64,000 nt of DNA, from the NCBI RefSeq assembly GCF_001718415.1, contig NZ_CP013377.1:2604001-2668000 (forward strand), read 5' to 3'. Shown here in pieces: positions 34,455 through 46,800 of the stretch. The DNA comes from Burkholderia pseudomultivorans. GTDB taxonomy: Bacteria; Pseudomonadota; Gammaproteobacteria; Burkholderiales; Burkholderiaceae. How positions within the stretch are numbered: the stretch's first letter is position 1; every line of letters begins with the position of its first letter. A program made the position numbers and the translations under genes. The notes beneath the pieces were generated by a model. The model saw nothing but the letters and a program-made list of their open reading frames with translations, was not told the DNA's origin and did not search any database.

Positions 34455-34666
34455 AAAGGATAGGAGCTTTGCGGAGGTGCTGTCAGTCGGGGATTTCGAT
34501 GAGTCATCTCTTGTTTGCCGCCCGGAAAAGAGACGACCGTTTCGCAATATGGCGTTAACCGTTTTTCCCGGATCGATCGGCGCCGTGGACGGGCCGCAAG
34601 GCCGGCGCCGAGACACATGTCCGATTCCGGCCGGAATGCGCGCCGGCGATGGTTTACATTGCTCGC

Positions 34667-36128
34667 ATGCACCTCGACCCCGACACCTGCTACGACGCCC
34701 TGCTTTCGAGAAACCGCCGTTTCGACGGCTGGTTCTTCGTCGGCGTGTCGACGACGGGCGTGTACTGCCGCCCGGTTTGCCCGGTGAAGCCGCCGAAGGC
34801 GCAGAACTGTCGCTACTTCCCGAGCGCCGCGACCGCCGAGAAGGCCGGCTTTCGCCCGTGCATGCGCTGCCGCCCCGAACTCGCGCCCGGCCACGGCCTG
34901 CTCGACCTGTCAGGCAACCTCGCCGACGCAGCCGCGACGCTGATCGAGGACGGTTTCCTGGACGGCCACGGCGTCGATGCGCTCGCGCGACGCGTCGGCG
35001 TGACCGAGCGCCATCTGCGGCGGATCTTCGGCGCGCAGTTCGGCGTGTCGCCCGTCGAATTCGCGCAGACGCACCGCCTGCTGATGGCCAAGCGGCTGCT
35101 GACCGATACGGCGCTGCCGATGGCCGTCGTCGCGTCGACGGCCGGGTTCGGCAGCGTGCGCCGCTTCAACGACCTGTTCCGGAAACGCTACGGACTCAAT
35201 CCGCTGCGGCTGCGCAAAGGCGCCCGTCCGTCCGACGGCGGCGACATGACGTTTCCGTTGCCCTACCGGCCGCCGTTCGCGTGGGACGAGCTGATGCGCT
35301 TTCTCGCAGCGGCAGATCGCCGGCGTCGAACGCGTCGATGCGCACGGCTATGCGCGCGTCGTGGAACTGCCGCGCGGCGGCAACCGACGCGTCACGGGCT
35401 GGCTGTCGGTTGCGCACGTGCCGCAGCGCTTCGCGCTCGCCGTCACGGTATCGCCCGCGCTGACGCCGGCCGTGCCTGCCGTGCTCGCGCGCGTGCGGCG
35501 GCTGTTCGATCTCGACAGCCGCCCCGACGTGATCGATGCGCATCTCGGCGCACTCGCCGACGGCTCGCCTGGCCTGCGTGTGCCCGGCGCATTCGATGGC
35601 CTCGAGATCGCACTGCGCGCGATCGCCGGCGAACGGCTCGCGGCGACGCAGGCGGCCGGCAGTCTCGCGCGGATTGCCGAACGCTTCGGCAGCGAGGTCG
35701 AACACGCGCCGCCGGGCCTCGCGCATACGCTGCCGTCCGCAACGATGCTGGCTGCCGTGCCGTCAGCGGCGCTCGAAGCGATCGGGATTACGCGCGAAAC
35801 GGCGCGGGCGATCGTGTCGCTTGCACGCGCAGTCGCCGACGGTATGCTCGCGCTCGAACCGATGGCGCCGCTCGATGCGACGCTCGCCGCGCTGCGCAAG
35901 CTGCCCGGTTTCGACGAACGCGCGGTGCAGTACGTCGCGATGCGCGCGATGGCCTGGCCGAACGCGTTCCCCGCCGACGATGCATGGCTGGCCGCGCGTG
36001 TCGATTCGACCGAACACGCCGACCGCACGCGCGTGCCGCCGGCCGCGCCGCATGCCGCGCGCTGGGCGCCGTGGCGCGCGTATGCCGCGCTGCACGCGTG
36101 GCGCCTTCATGGAGATGGATTGCGATGA
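34667..36128 (+). pseudogene. Ada-N/AraC/AlkA fusion (methyl-DNA response and 3-methyladenine glycosylase), frameshifted
   Basis: The N-terminal frame encodes an Ada zinc-binding methylphosphotriester domain (GVYCRPVCPVKPP, FRPCMRCRPE, four zinc cysteines) and an AraC HTH (GVTERHLRRIFGAQFGVSP), then the start of AlkA (PYRPPFAWDELMRFLA). Near 35306-35314 the homology moves to another frame: QIAGVERVDAHGYARVVELP continues in the frame whose open stretch runs from before 35361 to 36128, covering the rest of AlkA_N and HhH-GPD (LPGFDERAVQYVAM, catalytic Asp in FPADDAWL). A two-base loss (CG in a GCGCG context) explains it. Either a disrupted gene or a sequencing error in a GC-repeat. The unshifted frame stays open to the ogt stop by chance. 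Confidence 0.85.
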
Positions 36129-36658
36129 CGCCCGCCCACCTGATTCCGAGCCCGCTGGGCGACATCGCCGTGCGCATCGAGGACGATGCGCTGACGGGTT
36201 TGTTCTTCGTCGGCCAGAAGTATTTCCCGCCGCTCGCGATCGCAGACAAGCGCGACCCGCACGCCGCGCCGCCGATCGTGCGCAAGGTCGCGGAAGAGAT
36301 CGCCGAATACTTCGCCGGCACGCGCGAAACGTTCTCGGTGCCGATCCACCTGCGCGGCACCGCGTTTCAGCGGCTTGTATGGAAGGAACTGCTCGCGATT
36401 CCGTTCGGCGAGCTTCTGTCGTACGGCGACATCACGGCGCGCGTCGGCTTGCCGATGAGCGGCGCGCGCGCCGTCGGCGGCGCGGTCGGCCGGAACCCGG
36501 TGTCGATCATCGTGCCGTGCCATCGCGTGGTCGGCGCGTCGGGGAGTCTCACCGGTTATGCGGGCGGCATCGAGCGGAAGCGTGCGTTGCTGGCGCTTGA
36601 AGGGGCGGGGTTGCGGCGCGGGGCGCGGCATCCAGCGCAGCAGGCGCTGGCGTTCTGA
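36125..36658 (+). CDS. ogt: Methylated-DNA-protein-cysteine methyltransferase (Ogt)
   Basis: 177 residues. Repairs O6-methylguanine by irreversible transfer to its own cysteine, in the motif IIVPCHRVVG; VGLPMSGARAVGGAVGRNP before it forms the DNA-binding HTH. The ATG overlaps the AlkA stop as ATGA (36125-36128), so they form a coupled alkylation-repair operon. The C-terminal tail (GLRRGARHPAQQALAF) is longer than usual. With the upstream gene frameshifted, Ogt translation may rely on its own start or on fusion to the out-of-frame extension. Confidence 0.92.
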   Translation: MTPAHLIPSPLGDIAVRIEDDALTGLFFVGQKYFPPLAIADKRDPHAAPPIVRKVAEEIAEYFAGTRETFSVPIHLRGTAFQRLVWKELLAIPFGELLSYGDITARVGLPMSGARAVGGAVGRNPVSIIVPCHRVVGASGSLTGYAGGIERKRALLALEGAGLRRGARHPAQQALAF

Positions 36659-36671
36659 GGCGCGGGCGATT

Positions 36672-37219
36672 TCAGAATTGCGCCGTGAGTTGGAAACCCG
36701 CGGTCACGCGCGCGGTCGGAAATCCGGACGGCTTGTAGACGGGCGTGCCTGCGAACAGGTCGTATCCGTAAGCGCCGAAGCGCGTTGCTACGCTGCCCTT
36801 GACGCCGATCACCGCGCCGGCCAGTTGTGTGCCGACGAGCGCGACCGGCTGCGGGCCCCATACGCGGCCGTAATCCAGGCCCGCGTAAATTGCTTGACCC
36901 GTCTGCCCGATCGGCATTTGCAGTTCATTGCGCCAGTAAAGGCCGCGCGCTGCGGCCAGCATCGAATTCGATACGGTCGCATCTACTGTTTGCGAAAAAC
37001 TGAATGGCTTACTCGAAGTATCTCGATGAGAGCTTGAAAGTTTGTGGAAAGAGGGAAATTGAAGTCCGTGATTGGAAAATGAATTGAGTCATTGCGCCGA
37101 CTTCCGGTTACGCGTGCCGCCGCGGCTCGGTCGACAGGGGTGGGAGCCTGCTGTGCATGTACCCCGAGCGACGTCAAGGCTAGGAATGGCAACACCGTCA
37201 GTCGGTTATTCAATTTCAT
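36672..37219 (-). pseudogene. bcpB: Remnant of the BcpB/FhaC-type TpsB transporter
   Basis: Two pieces of one outer-membrane two-partner secretion transporter. 37219-~37120 gives a signal peptide and mature start (MKLNNRLTVLPFLALTSLGV, then AQQAPTPVDRAA), after which the frame becomes nonsense and stops at 36983. About 37030-36672 gives the last ~115 residues of the barrel (KPFSFSQTVDATVSNSML, YAGLDYGRVWG, GAVIGVKGS, ending ARVTAGFQLTAQF with the C-terminal Phe). A normal TpsB is 550-590 residues, so about 400 residues (POTRA domains and most of the barrel) are deleted. Cannot export the CDI exoprotein. Confidence 0.85.
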
Positions 37220-37412
37220 AGATCGATTCTTTTGTAATTTTCCCTGATATGCCGTTGACTGAGCGAAGTTGCAATTTCAAATGTTACATCGGGTTCCTTT
37301 ATACATAGACCGAGAACCACTTACATCCAGCAAGCAACAGCCCTGAGTAGAGAGGAGAGGAGCAGAGCAAACACCGTTACCTCACTCCGCAGACGAGGTT
37401 CGATGATGCGAT

Positions 37413-37886
37413 CTATGCGCCAAACTGCGAGATTGCGGCGCGGACTACATTCTGAAACCCCCCACGATTTAAAATAAACTCGTGAACAATCGATGCATCA
37501 CCTCGGCCACTCCATATTAATTTAGCCCGATCGCCCGACTCAACAAGGAAGACCCGAAATCCATCATCCAATAAGCTTCCGACAGAAACCAAATGTTTGT
37601 AATCGCTATACTCTGCATCCGAGTCCATTCCTGGAAACGCTCTTTCAACAAGCTTTGCATAGGAAGTCAACGCCGGCAAATTAAATAGCTCATCATCCTC
37701 GACATCACCATCCATACAATTAACCGAAGACAGCAAATTTATATCAACGCCGATCGTTGAATTTAATGACCAAATTAGATTGCCGCCAATGAAATAAGAA
37801 AAGCAGCCATTCTTAAAGTGATCCGTTGACCATAATTCAACAGAATCACACCAAATTGCAAATACATCAGGATTTCCGAATAACAC
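37413..37886 (-). CDS. bcpI: CDI immunity protein (Imm42-like)
   Basis: 157 residues, starting one base after the exoprotein stop. The AT-rich composition matches the toxin tip and differs from the rest of the window. N-terminus MLFGNPDVFAIWCDSVELW and NGCFSYFIGGNLIW resemble Imm42-family immunity proteins. Acidic and cytosolic. It is expected to bind and neutralise the C-terminal toxin domain of the adjacent exoprotein. The family name is tentative, but immunity function is strongly implied by position. Confidence 0.8.
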   Translation of the reverse strand: MLFGNPDVFAIWCDSVELWSTDHFKNGCFSYFIGGNLIWSLNSTIGVDINLLSSVNCMDGDVEDDELFNLPALTSYAKLVERAFPGMDSDAEYSDYKHLVSVGSLLDDGFRVFLVESGDRAKLIWSGRGDASIVHEFILNRGGFQNVVRAAISQFGA

Positions 37887-37887
37887 G

Positions 37888-40800
37888 TCATTCCCCCCTA
37901 AACCCTCGAGCGCGCCTTATTTCAATAGGAAAGGTTGAGACATCCAGAGGAGCTCTGCCATCACCCGTAGAACCGGCCCAATGAAAGACACCGTTTCCGT
38001 CCGAATAGAACCTATTGATATTTCCGCTCGAATCGATCGCGTACCTTGCCTTTCCGCCATCGGAAATTGAGGAGTTGAATAGATCGAGCGAATTCCTAGG
38101 CTCAGTGCCGGCGTTTGGACGATTGCCTTGCACACCCAGAGTATGCTTAGGATTCGACTCAACTTGCAAACCGTTGTCGGCCGTTGTTTTCTCGGGAATC
38201 GGAAGCCGGCTATCCCGATTGCCGTTTGCGAGCGTGGCATTATCCGGCACATACCCTGCAGCACCTGACTTCGCGAGTTGCCCGCCCGCGCCTGCCTCTT
38301 CTACCAGCACCAGCCCCGGGCTCGCCGTAGGCGGCTTACCACCACCAAGCCCGATAATCGCGTTCAGCCCATTGGCGATACCCTGCAATGCTAAAGTAAG
38401 CGCCGTCGCCTTCTTGCGGGCCGTACCCTGTCCACTCGCCTCTAGCAGCGCATCGGCGTCCGTATGGTTGTACTGGTTGTACAAGTTCACATTCGAAGCC
38501 GTAGCCGCGCCTGCTGTTCCACCGACCAGCCAACCTAGCGCACCCACGAGCAAGTTGCCCGACACCTTCCCGGCGAGTGTCGAATCCGTCGCACCGGCAA
38601 CGCCTTTTGCGGCCTGTGCCGTCTGATCGGCCAGCAATGCCGCCAATCCCGCTCCAGCCGCGCCCTGCGCAGCGCTCCCGATTCCGCCACCGCCCAAGCC
38701 ACCGATGAGCGCGCCACCAGCAATATGCAGGTAAAGCCGATTGGCTCCGCCTTCGTCCCACGAATCCGCCTCGGCTTGATAGGCCGCTTGAGCCGTGGTA
38801 TCCCCGGCGAGTTTGGCCGCATCGGCCGCATGCTGGGCCTCCTTCTGCTTCATGTCAGCGTAGGAACCGATGCCTTGCGCGACCACCTGACCCGCAGCTT
38901 GCGTCGCATTCATCATGTCCGTCTGCTGATCCAGCAAATGCTGCACATCCGGCGTCTTCGATACCGTGCCATTCAGATTCGCCGTATCGCGGTTCAGGTC
39001 GACCACGTCCTGCGTCTGCCCTGCCGGGTTCGTGATGTTGATCGTGCCCGCGCTCACGCCGCTGCGCGTGGTCGCGCTCTCGCTTCCACTGTCCGATTGC
39101 GAAATCATGGGCGTCACGCCGCCCGCACCGCTCACCGAGCCCGTGCCGATGGACTTGCCGGTAACGCCAACGCCTGCGCCTGCGCTAAAGCCGCTGCTGT
39201 CCGCACTGTACGTCGAATGGTTCGCAATATCGCTATACGTCAGCGTGCCCGTCGTCAGCGTGTTCTTCGACGCTTCGGCCGTGCTGGCGATATAGGCGCC
39301 CGTCAGGTCCGTATTACCCTTGACGTTCACATTGAACCCGCCTTCACCCGCTTGAATCCCGGCCTGTTCGTTCACGCCTGCGTAATTGCCGCTCGCGTTC
39401 CCCTTTGACGAACTGAAGCTCGCGCTGCCGCCCATCGTGCTGACGCTGAGGCCTCCGCCTGCGCTGCTCTGATGTGCGCCGCTGACAGTCGTGTCCTGCA
39501 CGCTACGAATGTTGAGATTGCCGCCTACGTCGGCCGTCACGGTGCGACCTGATACGTTCGAACCAACGATGTTGGTATCGCCGCCGCTGATCATCGTGAC
39601 GCTGTTCGCGCCCGTCACGAGCGAGTTGTTCTGCATCGCAGCGTCGCTATTGCCGTCGCCATGCGCACGCGACATCGATGCGGAAACACCAATCCCGTTC
39701 GTGCCGATCGACACACCAACGCTGCTGCCCGACGACGAATTCGAACTGCGCGTCGAATCGGTATTCGTCGTGTTCTGCAGGTCGATCTGGTTCTTCGCCA
39801 CCAGCAACACGTCGTCGCCCGACACATTCGAACCGGCCACCGTGATATTGCCGCTACCCGGCGTGCCGTTGCCGGTCGCAATCAGCGCCGCAGTGCCGCC
39901 AGCGGCAACACTCGATCCACGCTGCGTCGTCTGGTTTTCCGACGTATCGAGCCGGCTATGACTTGAGCCGACGCTCACCTGAACACCAAGACTCGGCGTG
40001 CCGCCGCCCGCGAGCGCGCCACCGGTCAATCCAGCGACGCCCATTGCAGCATTACCCGCCGCAGCAATCGCGTGCAGCGCCGTCGCACGACTGTCACCGG
40101 CACCGCTCTTTGCCGCCTGCGCCTGCTGATACGCACCGTTGATCGCATCGCCAACGCTGCCCGACAGGCCGAGCGTGACGCCGCTGCTGCTGGTGGTTTC
40201 GCTATGCGTCCTGTTGCTGGTATCCGTCGCCGAATCGATCACGACGTTCGCGGCCGTACCCGTCAGGTTCTTTCCGGCAATCAGGTCGCTGCCCGTCACG
40301 TGCAGCGTATCGCCCGCCTTGATATTCAGGTTGCCGTCGAGTGACCCGACCGTGCTCGCGTTGTTCGCCACCGACGAAGCATGATCCGTATCGGTCTTCT
40401 TCTGCGTGCCGATGCTCACGCTCAAGCCGCTCGTGCCGATACCCGAATGCGTTTCGCGGTAGTAGCTGTCCTGCGTGACCGTATCTCTGGACGTCGTGAT
40501 ATTGACGTTGTTCGTCGCGCCAAGCGTCACATCGCCCGTGCCGACGATCGTGCTGCCTTGCACCGTCAAATCGCGGCCCGACTGAACGTTGACGGTGTTA
40601 CCCGACACCGTACTGCCGACGCCGACATTCGCGTGCATATCCGTCATCGAATCGGTCTTCGTGCTGCTGACGAAGCTGCCGCGCTGGACCTGCACCGACT
40701 GATACCTGTCGTGCTCCTCCCGGGCTTCGTTGATCGTGACGTTGCCCGTCGCCGCGATATTCACCGCGCCCGAACCGTTATCGACACCGTTCGTCATGCC

Positions 40801-43800
40801 TGCCGACACAGACGAACCTGTAAGCGTCACGTTGCCTTTCGACTTGTCGGCGCTCGCCGCGGCCAGATTCACGTTGCCGCCCGCCGTGAACTGCGTGCCG
40901 ACAGCGTGTTCGTCGTAGTTGTGATCGACTTCCTTGCGCGTCTTGCTGTCCGCCGCGACGTTATCGAGCTTCAAGGTATCCGTGACCGTCGTCGCCGTCA
41001 GGTTGCCGCCTGCGAGCACCGACAAATCCTTACCGGCGGAAACGGTCGCGCCCTTGAGCGTCGTATCGTTGCCGCTTTGCATCCCGAGACTGCCGCCTGC
41101 GGTAATGCCGCTCGTCACGTTCTTCGTCGTCGATTCTTCCCAATGATGCTGATCGTTCAGATACATCGACTGGTTCGTCGTCGACCGAACCGTATCGACA
41201 TTGATATCGCGGCCGGCCGTGACCATCGCATCGCCGCCCGCCGACAGATTCGCACCATGCAACGTCAGATCGCGACCAGCCTGCACCGACAGGTCGCCCG
41301 TCGCCGCGATCGTGCCTTGCTGGCCGATCAAGCTCGTACTGACCTTGCTTGCACCGGACGCGCCGGTTGCGCCCACCGCATCGACCAGCGTCGTGTTGAC
41401 GATATCGCGGCCGGCCATCACCGCAACGCGATTGCCGGTGATCATGCCCGACGCGTTCACGACATCGTTGGTCGCCGATACGACCGTCGTCCCGCCCGCG
41501 CTGCCGCTCGCAATCGTGCCGCCGCGGTTCAGGATATCGGTCGCTGTCAGCACGGTCTTCGTGCCGCCCTTGATCACGCCCGAGTTGGTCGCGCTGCCAG
41601 CCGCATGAATTTGAATGTCGTCCGCTGCAATCAACGCGCCGGTCGGCTGCAGGTCATTCGCGTGCGTTTGGGCCATGTAGACCACTGGCGCCAGCACATG
41701 CGTCGTGTTCCCGTCCGGCAGCGTCACGGTCTGATCGACGAGCCACACGATATCGCTCGTCAACGCGTCCATTTGCGCAGCCGTCAGTGCCATGCCCGGC
41801 ACTAAACCGAACGACTTCGCATAGTTCGCACCGTTCGTCATCAGCGCGCGATATTCGTCCTCGGCGTTCGCGTACCCCGGCAGGAAAGTGCGGCCCGTCA
41901 GCTGCGTGATCTGGTTGCGCACCATCTGCTGTTCGTACATCCCGTCGCCCAGCCGCTTTTCGATGCTCGCGGGATTCAGGTTCAGCTGGCCGAGCATGTA
42001 GTCGCTCGAAATGAAGTTCGTATAGCTCGTCAACCGCGGATCGGTGACGATCAGGTACGGTTGGCCCGGTGCGGGATGAATCGTGTACATGCCGCTCGTC
42101 GGCAGCGTGATCGACAATGCGCCCGTGGCGCTCGCAACCGATTGCAGCGCAGGTACGGTTATCGGTCCGCTCGCCGCACCGACCTTGGAGGGGCTACCGC
42201 CCGATACACCCTGATTGGCCGCATTGCTGCCGAGCGTGCCGCCCGTCGCGCCGGTCGCGGAATTCTGCGCGGCGACGTTCTGGTTATTGACGTTCTGCGC
42301 ACCGATCGACACCGACTGATTCGCGATGATCGTGCCGCCGGTTCCGCCGATCGCGACCGGCGTGTACACCACCGACGGCTGGACGATCGTGCCGCGATCC
42401 CGCGTCGTGTCCTGGTTCCATGCATACATCGACACGATGCTGTCGGTCTGATACTGATACAGCGTCCGGCCGACGTTGTTCACGACCGTGCCGCCATAGC
42501 TGCCGCTACCGACGGCCCCGTCCTGCTGCGTGCTGCCGATCTGAATCGACTTGCCGGCAGCGATCGCGCTGTATTCGTTGTTGATCGCCCCGACGTTCGC
42601 CATCGTGATGCTGTCGCCCGCGACAAGCTGCGCTTGCTGCGCCTGACTCGTCACTTTGTCCTGCTGAATCGTCGACGTCGTGTCGCGCCAGATTTCGACA
42701 CGCTGATAACCGTTATGGGCGTCGCTGCGCGTCGTGTACTCCGTATCGGGCACGTAGTTTACGTGCGGATCGTACGCATCCCAATAGTTGACGGTCACCG
42801 TTCCGTCCGCGTTGGTCGTCAGCGTGTTGTAGTAGATCGTCTGCTGCGTGCCGTTCACGCTCACGACCAGCACCTTGTCGGTCGCATTAGGTCCGGACGA
42901 TTCGGATACAACTTGCGATGGGGTATACGTTGAAGTGAGCGGTGTCTTGTAGCCGTTCACCCACATCGCCTGCGAACAGCCTCCGTTCGGGACCGCGTTC
43001 ATCGTCGCGCATACGATGTACTTCTGGCGTTTGGTCTGGTGCGTGGTCGTCGTGTCGATCGTTTCTGTGTTGACCATCGGCGCGGGACGCGTATTGGTGA
43101 ACGTCCCTGCCGCGAGTTCGATATTGCCCTGCGCTTCGATCGTCGATTGATCGCTCAGCACGTTTTGCGTGCGGTTCGCGAGCGAACCGTTCGCGTCGCG
43201 CTGGCCGTTCGCCGCGATGTTGATATCGCCGATGCTGAACAGGTTCGCACCGCCCGTATTCGACAACTGGTTGGTCGCGTACAGGTTCAACTGGTTGGCT
43301 GCGGCGAAAACGGCCGCCACCCCGCTGTTCGTGATCGTATTCGCGTTCGCCGTGACGTTGGCGCCGATCACAGTGCCCGTGTTGTTCAGCATCGCGCTGT
43401 TGGTCGTGACCGCATCGCCTTCAATACGGCCTGCGTTGTCGATCGTGCCACCGTTCGCATTGACCGTCGTGTTCGCGGAATTCAGATCCGCGCCGGCCTG
43501 GTTGTCGACGTTCGCCGCATTCACCGTCAGCGCGCCGTTTGCATCCAGCACGCCCTGGTTCGTCAGCTTGCCCGACGTAGTGAAGTTCAGATTGCCATTC
43601 GCGTGGAGCTTGTTCGCTGACGTCTGCGTGTAGTCGTTCGCGAGCGCGATCGCACCGTTGCGGCCCGCGGTGATGGAGCCGTCACCCGTCAGCGTGTTTG
43701 CGACCAACGTCAGATCTTGATCGCTACCAATCGCGCCGCCCTGATTCGACAGCGCACCACTCTGAATCGACACGCTGCCGCCGCTGCCTGCGTCATTACC

Positions 43801-46800
43801 GATCTTGCCCGACGTGTTGTCGATCGACGCAGTGTGCAACGCGAGCGCACCATTGGCCCGCACGGACCCAGCCTGATTCGAAAACGCAGCGTTCGCGCTA
43901 TGCAGCGTCAGGCTGTTCGCCGCAGAAAGCACGCCGCCGTTATTGTTCGCGTCGCTGCCGACGTTCAACTGGAGGTCATGTCCGGCGAGTGTCTGAGCGC
44001 CTTGCGAGTTCGTCAGCGTTTGCGCGGTGAGCGTCACGTCACCGTTGCCGCCGATCGTGCCGGCGCCGTCCTTTCCCGACGCATTGGTATTCGTGATCGA
44101 CGCGCCGCCGTCGATCGTCGTCGCGCCGCTTCCGATATTGACGATACGACCGTCACTGTTGTCGACGCTGGCGCCCGACAACGCGAGCGTCGAACTCGTA
44201 CCGTTCGCTTCGATTTGCCCCGCGTTATTAGTGACCGCTCCTTGTGCTCGCAGCGTCAGGTTCCCGTTCGCTTGAACGAGGCCGGCCGCATTCGCGATGG
44301 CGCCGTTCGACTGCACTGAAAGCGCTTGCCCTGCCAACAACGAGCCGCCGGAATTCTCGATACTGGCCGCCGACACGGAAACGTCGCCGTTGCCGCCGAT
44401 CGTACCGCCCGCGGTATTCGTCAGCGCGTTTGCCGTTGTGACCAACAGCGCGCTCGTGCCTACGTTTTTGAGCGAGCCGCCGGCGTTCGCGAGACTGTCG
44501 GCAGTCACCGAAACGCCGTTGTTCGCTTCGAGCGTGCCCGCACGGTTGTCGATTGCACCGCGTGCGTTCAGCGTCATGCTGTCTGCACCGATGTACCCGC
44601 CTGCACGGTTATCGAGCGAACGTACGTCGAGCGCGGCCCGTCGCTGCGCGGCGAGCGTACCGGCACGATTCGATACGGCCGCGGCTTTCAGGCTCAGCGC
44701 GCCGTTGGTCGCAATCGTGCCGCCCTGATTCGACAATGCGCCCGTGGCGATCGACAACGTACCGTTGCCGGCGTGCGTAATCTTTCCTTGATCGTTGATC
44801 AGCGTCGCAGGCGCCAGGTTCAGGTCCGTGCTGTTGGTCTGGATCAGGCCATTGCTCGAATTATCGAGCGTGTTCGCGACGGCAATATTCGTTGCGCCCG
44901 TTCCGGTCTGGGTGATCGTGCCGCCGCGATTGCTCAGATTCGTCGCCGACAGCGACAACTGCGTTGCCTGGATTCCGCCAGTGTCATTACTCAGCGATGC
45001 CGCGTTGACCGTCACCGCCTGTTGAGCCGCAATGCTGCCCGAGCCGTTCGTCAACTGCGTACCGACATCGATCGTCGCATTGCGCCCGGCGGAGATCGAG
45101 CCGCTGCCGTTGTCGACAGATTGCGCGCCGACTTGCAAGTCGGTCTGTGCGGTGATTGAACCGTGGTTCGCGACGGCGCCCGCCTGTACCGAAACGCCGC
45201 CGTTGCCGCCGATCACACCGCCCTGCGCGCCCGTCGCTGTTGTGCCCGCCGCATTGATCAATTGCCCGGTCGTCGTGATCGAAAGGCCGTCACCGTTCAG
45301 CGACGTGATGCGTCCGGCACTGTTGTCCACCGACGCACCGGAAATATTCATTCCGGCCGTGCTCTGGATCGTGCCTTGGTTGTTTGCGATCGCGCCGCCG
45401 CGTATCTGCATCGAACTGTCGGAGACGAGCGTGCCGGCCTGGTTCGCGATTGCGCCGTTCGTCTGCACGTTCAGCGGGCCTTGCGCCGATATCTTGCCGC
45501 CTTGATTCGAAACGCTACCACCCGTCAGCGTCACCGCGCTTTGGCTCGACACGTTGCCGTGATCGTTGATCAGCGCACCCGACGCATTCGCATCGAGCGC
45601 ACCCTGTGCGCTCGTGCTCGCGCCGGACAGATTCAGATCGCCCGCGTTCGCATTCAACGCGAGATTGGCGTTTGCGGCCGTCTGGCTACCGCCGAGATTG
45701 ACGCTGCCGCCCGAGATCGACGCGCTGCCGCCTGCGACGTTTTGACCGGTCGCCGTCAGTTGCCCGCTACTCGACAGATTCAGGTCGCCGCTATGGCCGA
45801 CGGAACCGTCGTTGTTGACGCCCGCGCCGAGCGTACCCATCGAACCGATGCTGCCTGCGTTGACGGTCGTATTCTGTTGCGCGGCGAGCGTGCCGCTGTT
45901 CGACAACGTACCGCCCGTCGATACACTGACGTTCTGCTGCGCATACGTCGTGCCGGAATTCTGCACGCTGTTCGCGGTTGCGGCGAGATTGCCGCTCGCC
46001 GTCGTCTTGCCGGTAAGGACGAGTTGCCCGTTCGATTGCAGCGTCAGGTCGCCGCCTTGTGCGGCGATCGTGCCGGCATTCGCGACACCGACGCCGAACT
46101 CGTTCGATACAAGAAAGACCCTGTTCGCGTACATGCCGCCGAGCTGGCTCACGTCGATCGCGACCGCCGGAGCCGCGCCGTCGCCGGCGGTCGGCGTCGC
46201 TGCCAGCGTATCGTGATTGACCTGGTTCGCGCCGGCGACGACGTTCAGGTTCTTCGCGTAAATCGCTGCATTCGCCTGCACCGCCCGCGAAATCAGATCG
46301 ACCTGATCGACGTTCGCGGCGTTGAGGCCCGCGCCTTGCACGGTGATGAGGCCGCGATTGACGTTGTAGCCGGCGAGCGAACCGTCCGCGCCATAGTAAG
46401 GTTGTCCGGTCGTCAGCGTGGCGCGCGACGTATTGATGAAGCCGCCGCCGTCGACGACGATGCCGGACGGATTCGCCAGGATCACTTCGGCCCGTGAGCC
46501 CGCCACCTCGACGTAACCGCGCAGTTGAGAGGCGTTCGAGCTGTTGACCTGGTTGACGATGATGCGCGCGGACTGGTTCGGGCCGAAATTCGGGTTGCCG
46601 TTGATGTAGCCCGTTTGTTGCGTGTTCACCAGCGTTGGCGAGTTGTTCAGAATCGCGCCGTTTTTCTGAACGTCGAACTGGTTGTAGGTATTGACCGATA
46701 CGCCTGCGCCGGACGGCGCGGCAATATTCACCTGCGGCAGACCGTTTTGCGTCTGAACGACGTGTGTGCTCGTACCGGGTATTGGCGCAATCTGAGCAAA

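Noticed and set aside
32888..34894. 668-codon minus-strand frame over the MFS gene
   Set aside because: Out-of-frame shadow of the hexuronate transporter; composition Arg/Gly-rich, no motifs.
34649..36658. Single 669-residue Ada-Ogt fusion protein
   Set aside because: Middle ~270 residues are out-of-frame Arg/Ala sequence; the true AlkA coding sits in another frame, and ogt has its own start overlapping the AlkA stop.
40381..41805. 474-codon plus-strand frame (and several smaller ones) inside the CDI exoprotein gene
   Set aside because: Shadows of a repetitive gene; no ribosome sites, no recognisable product.
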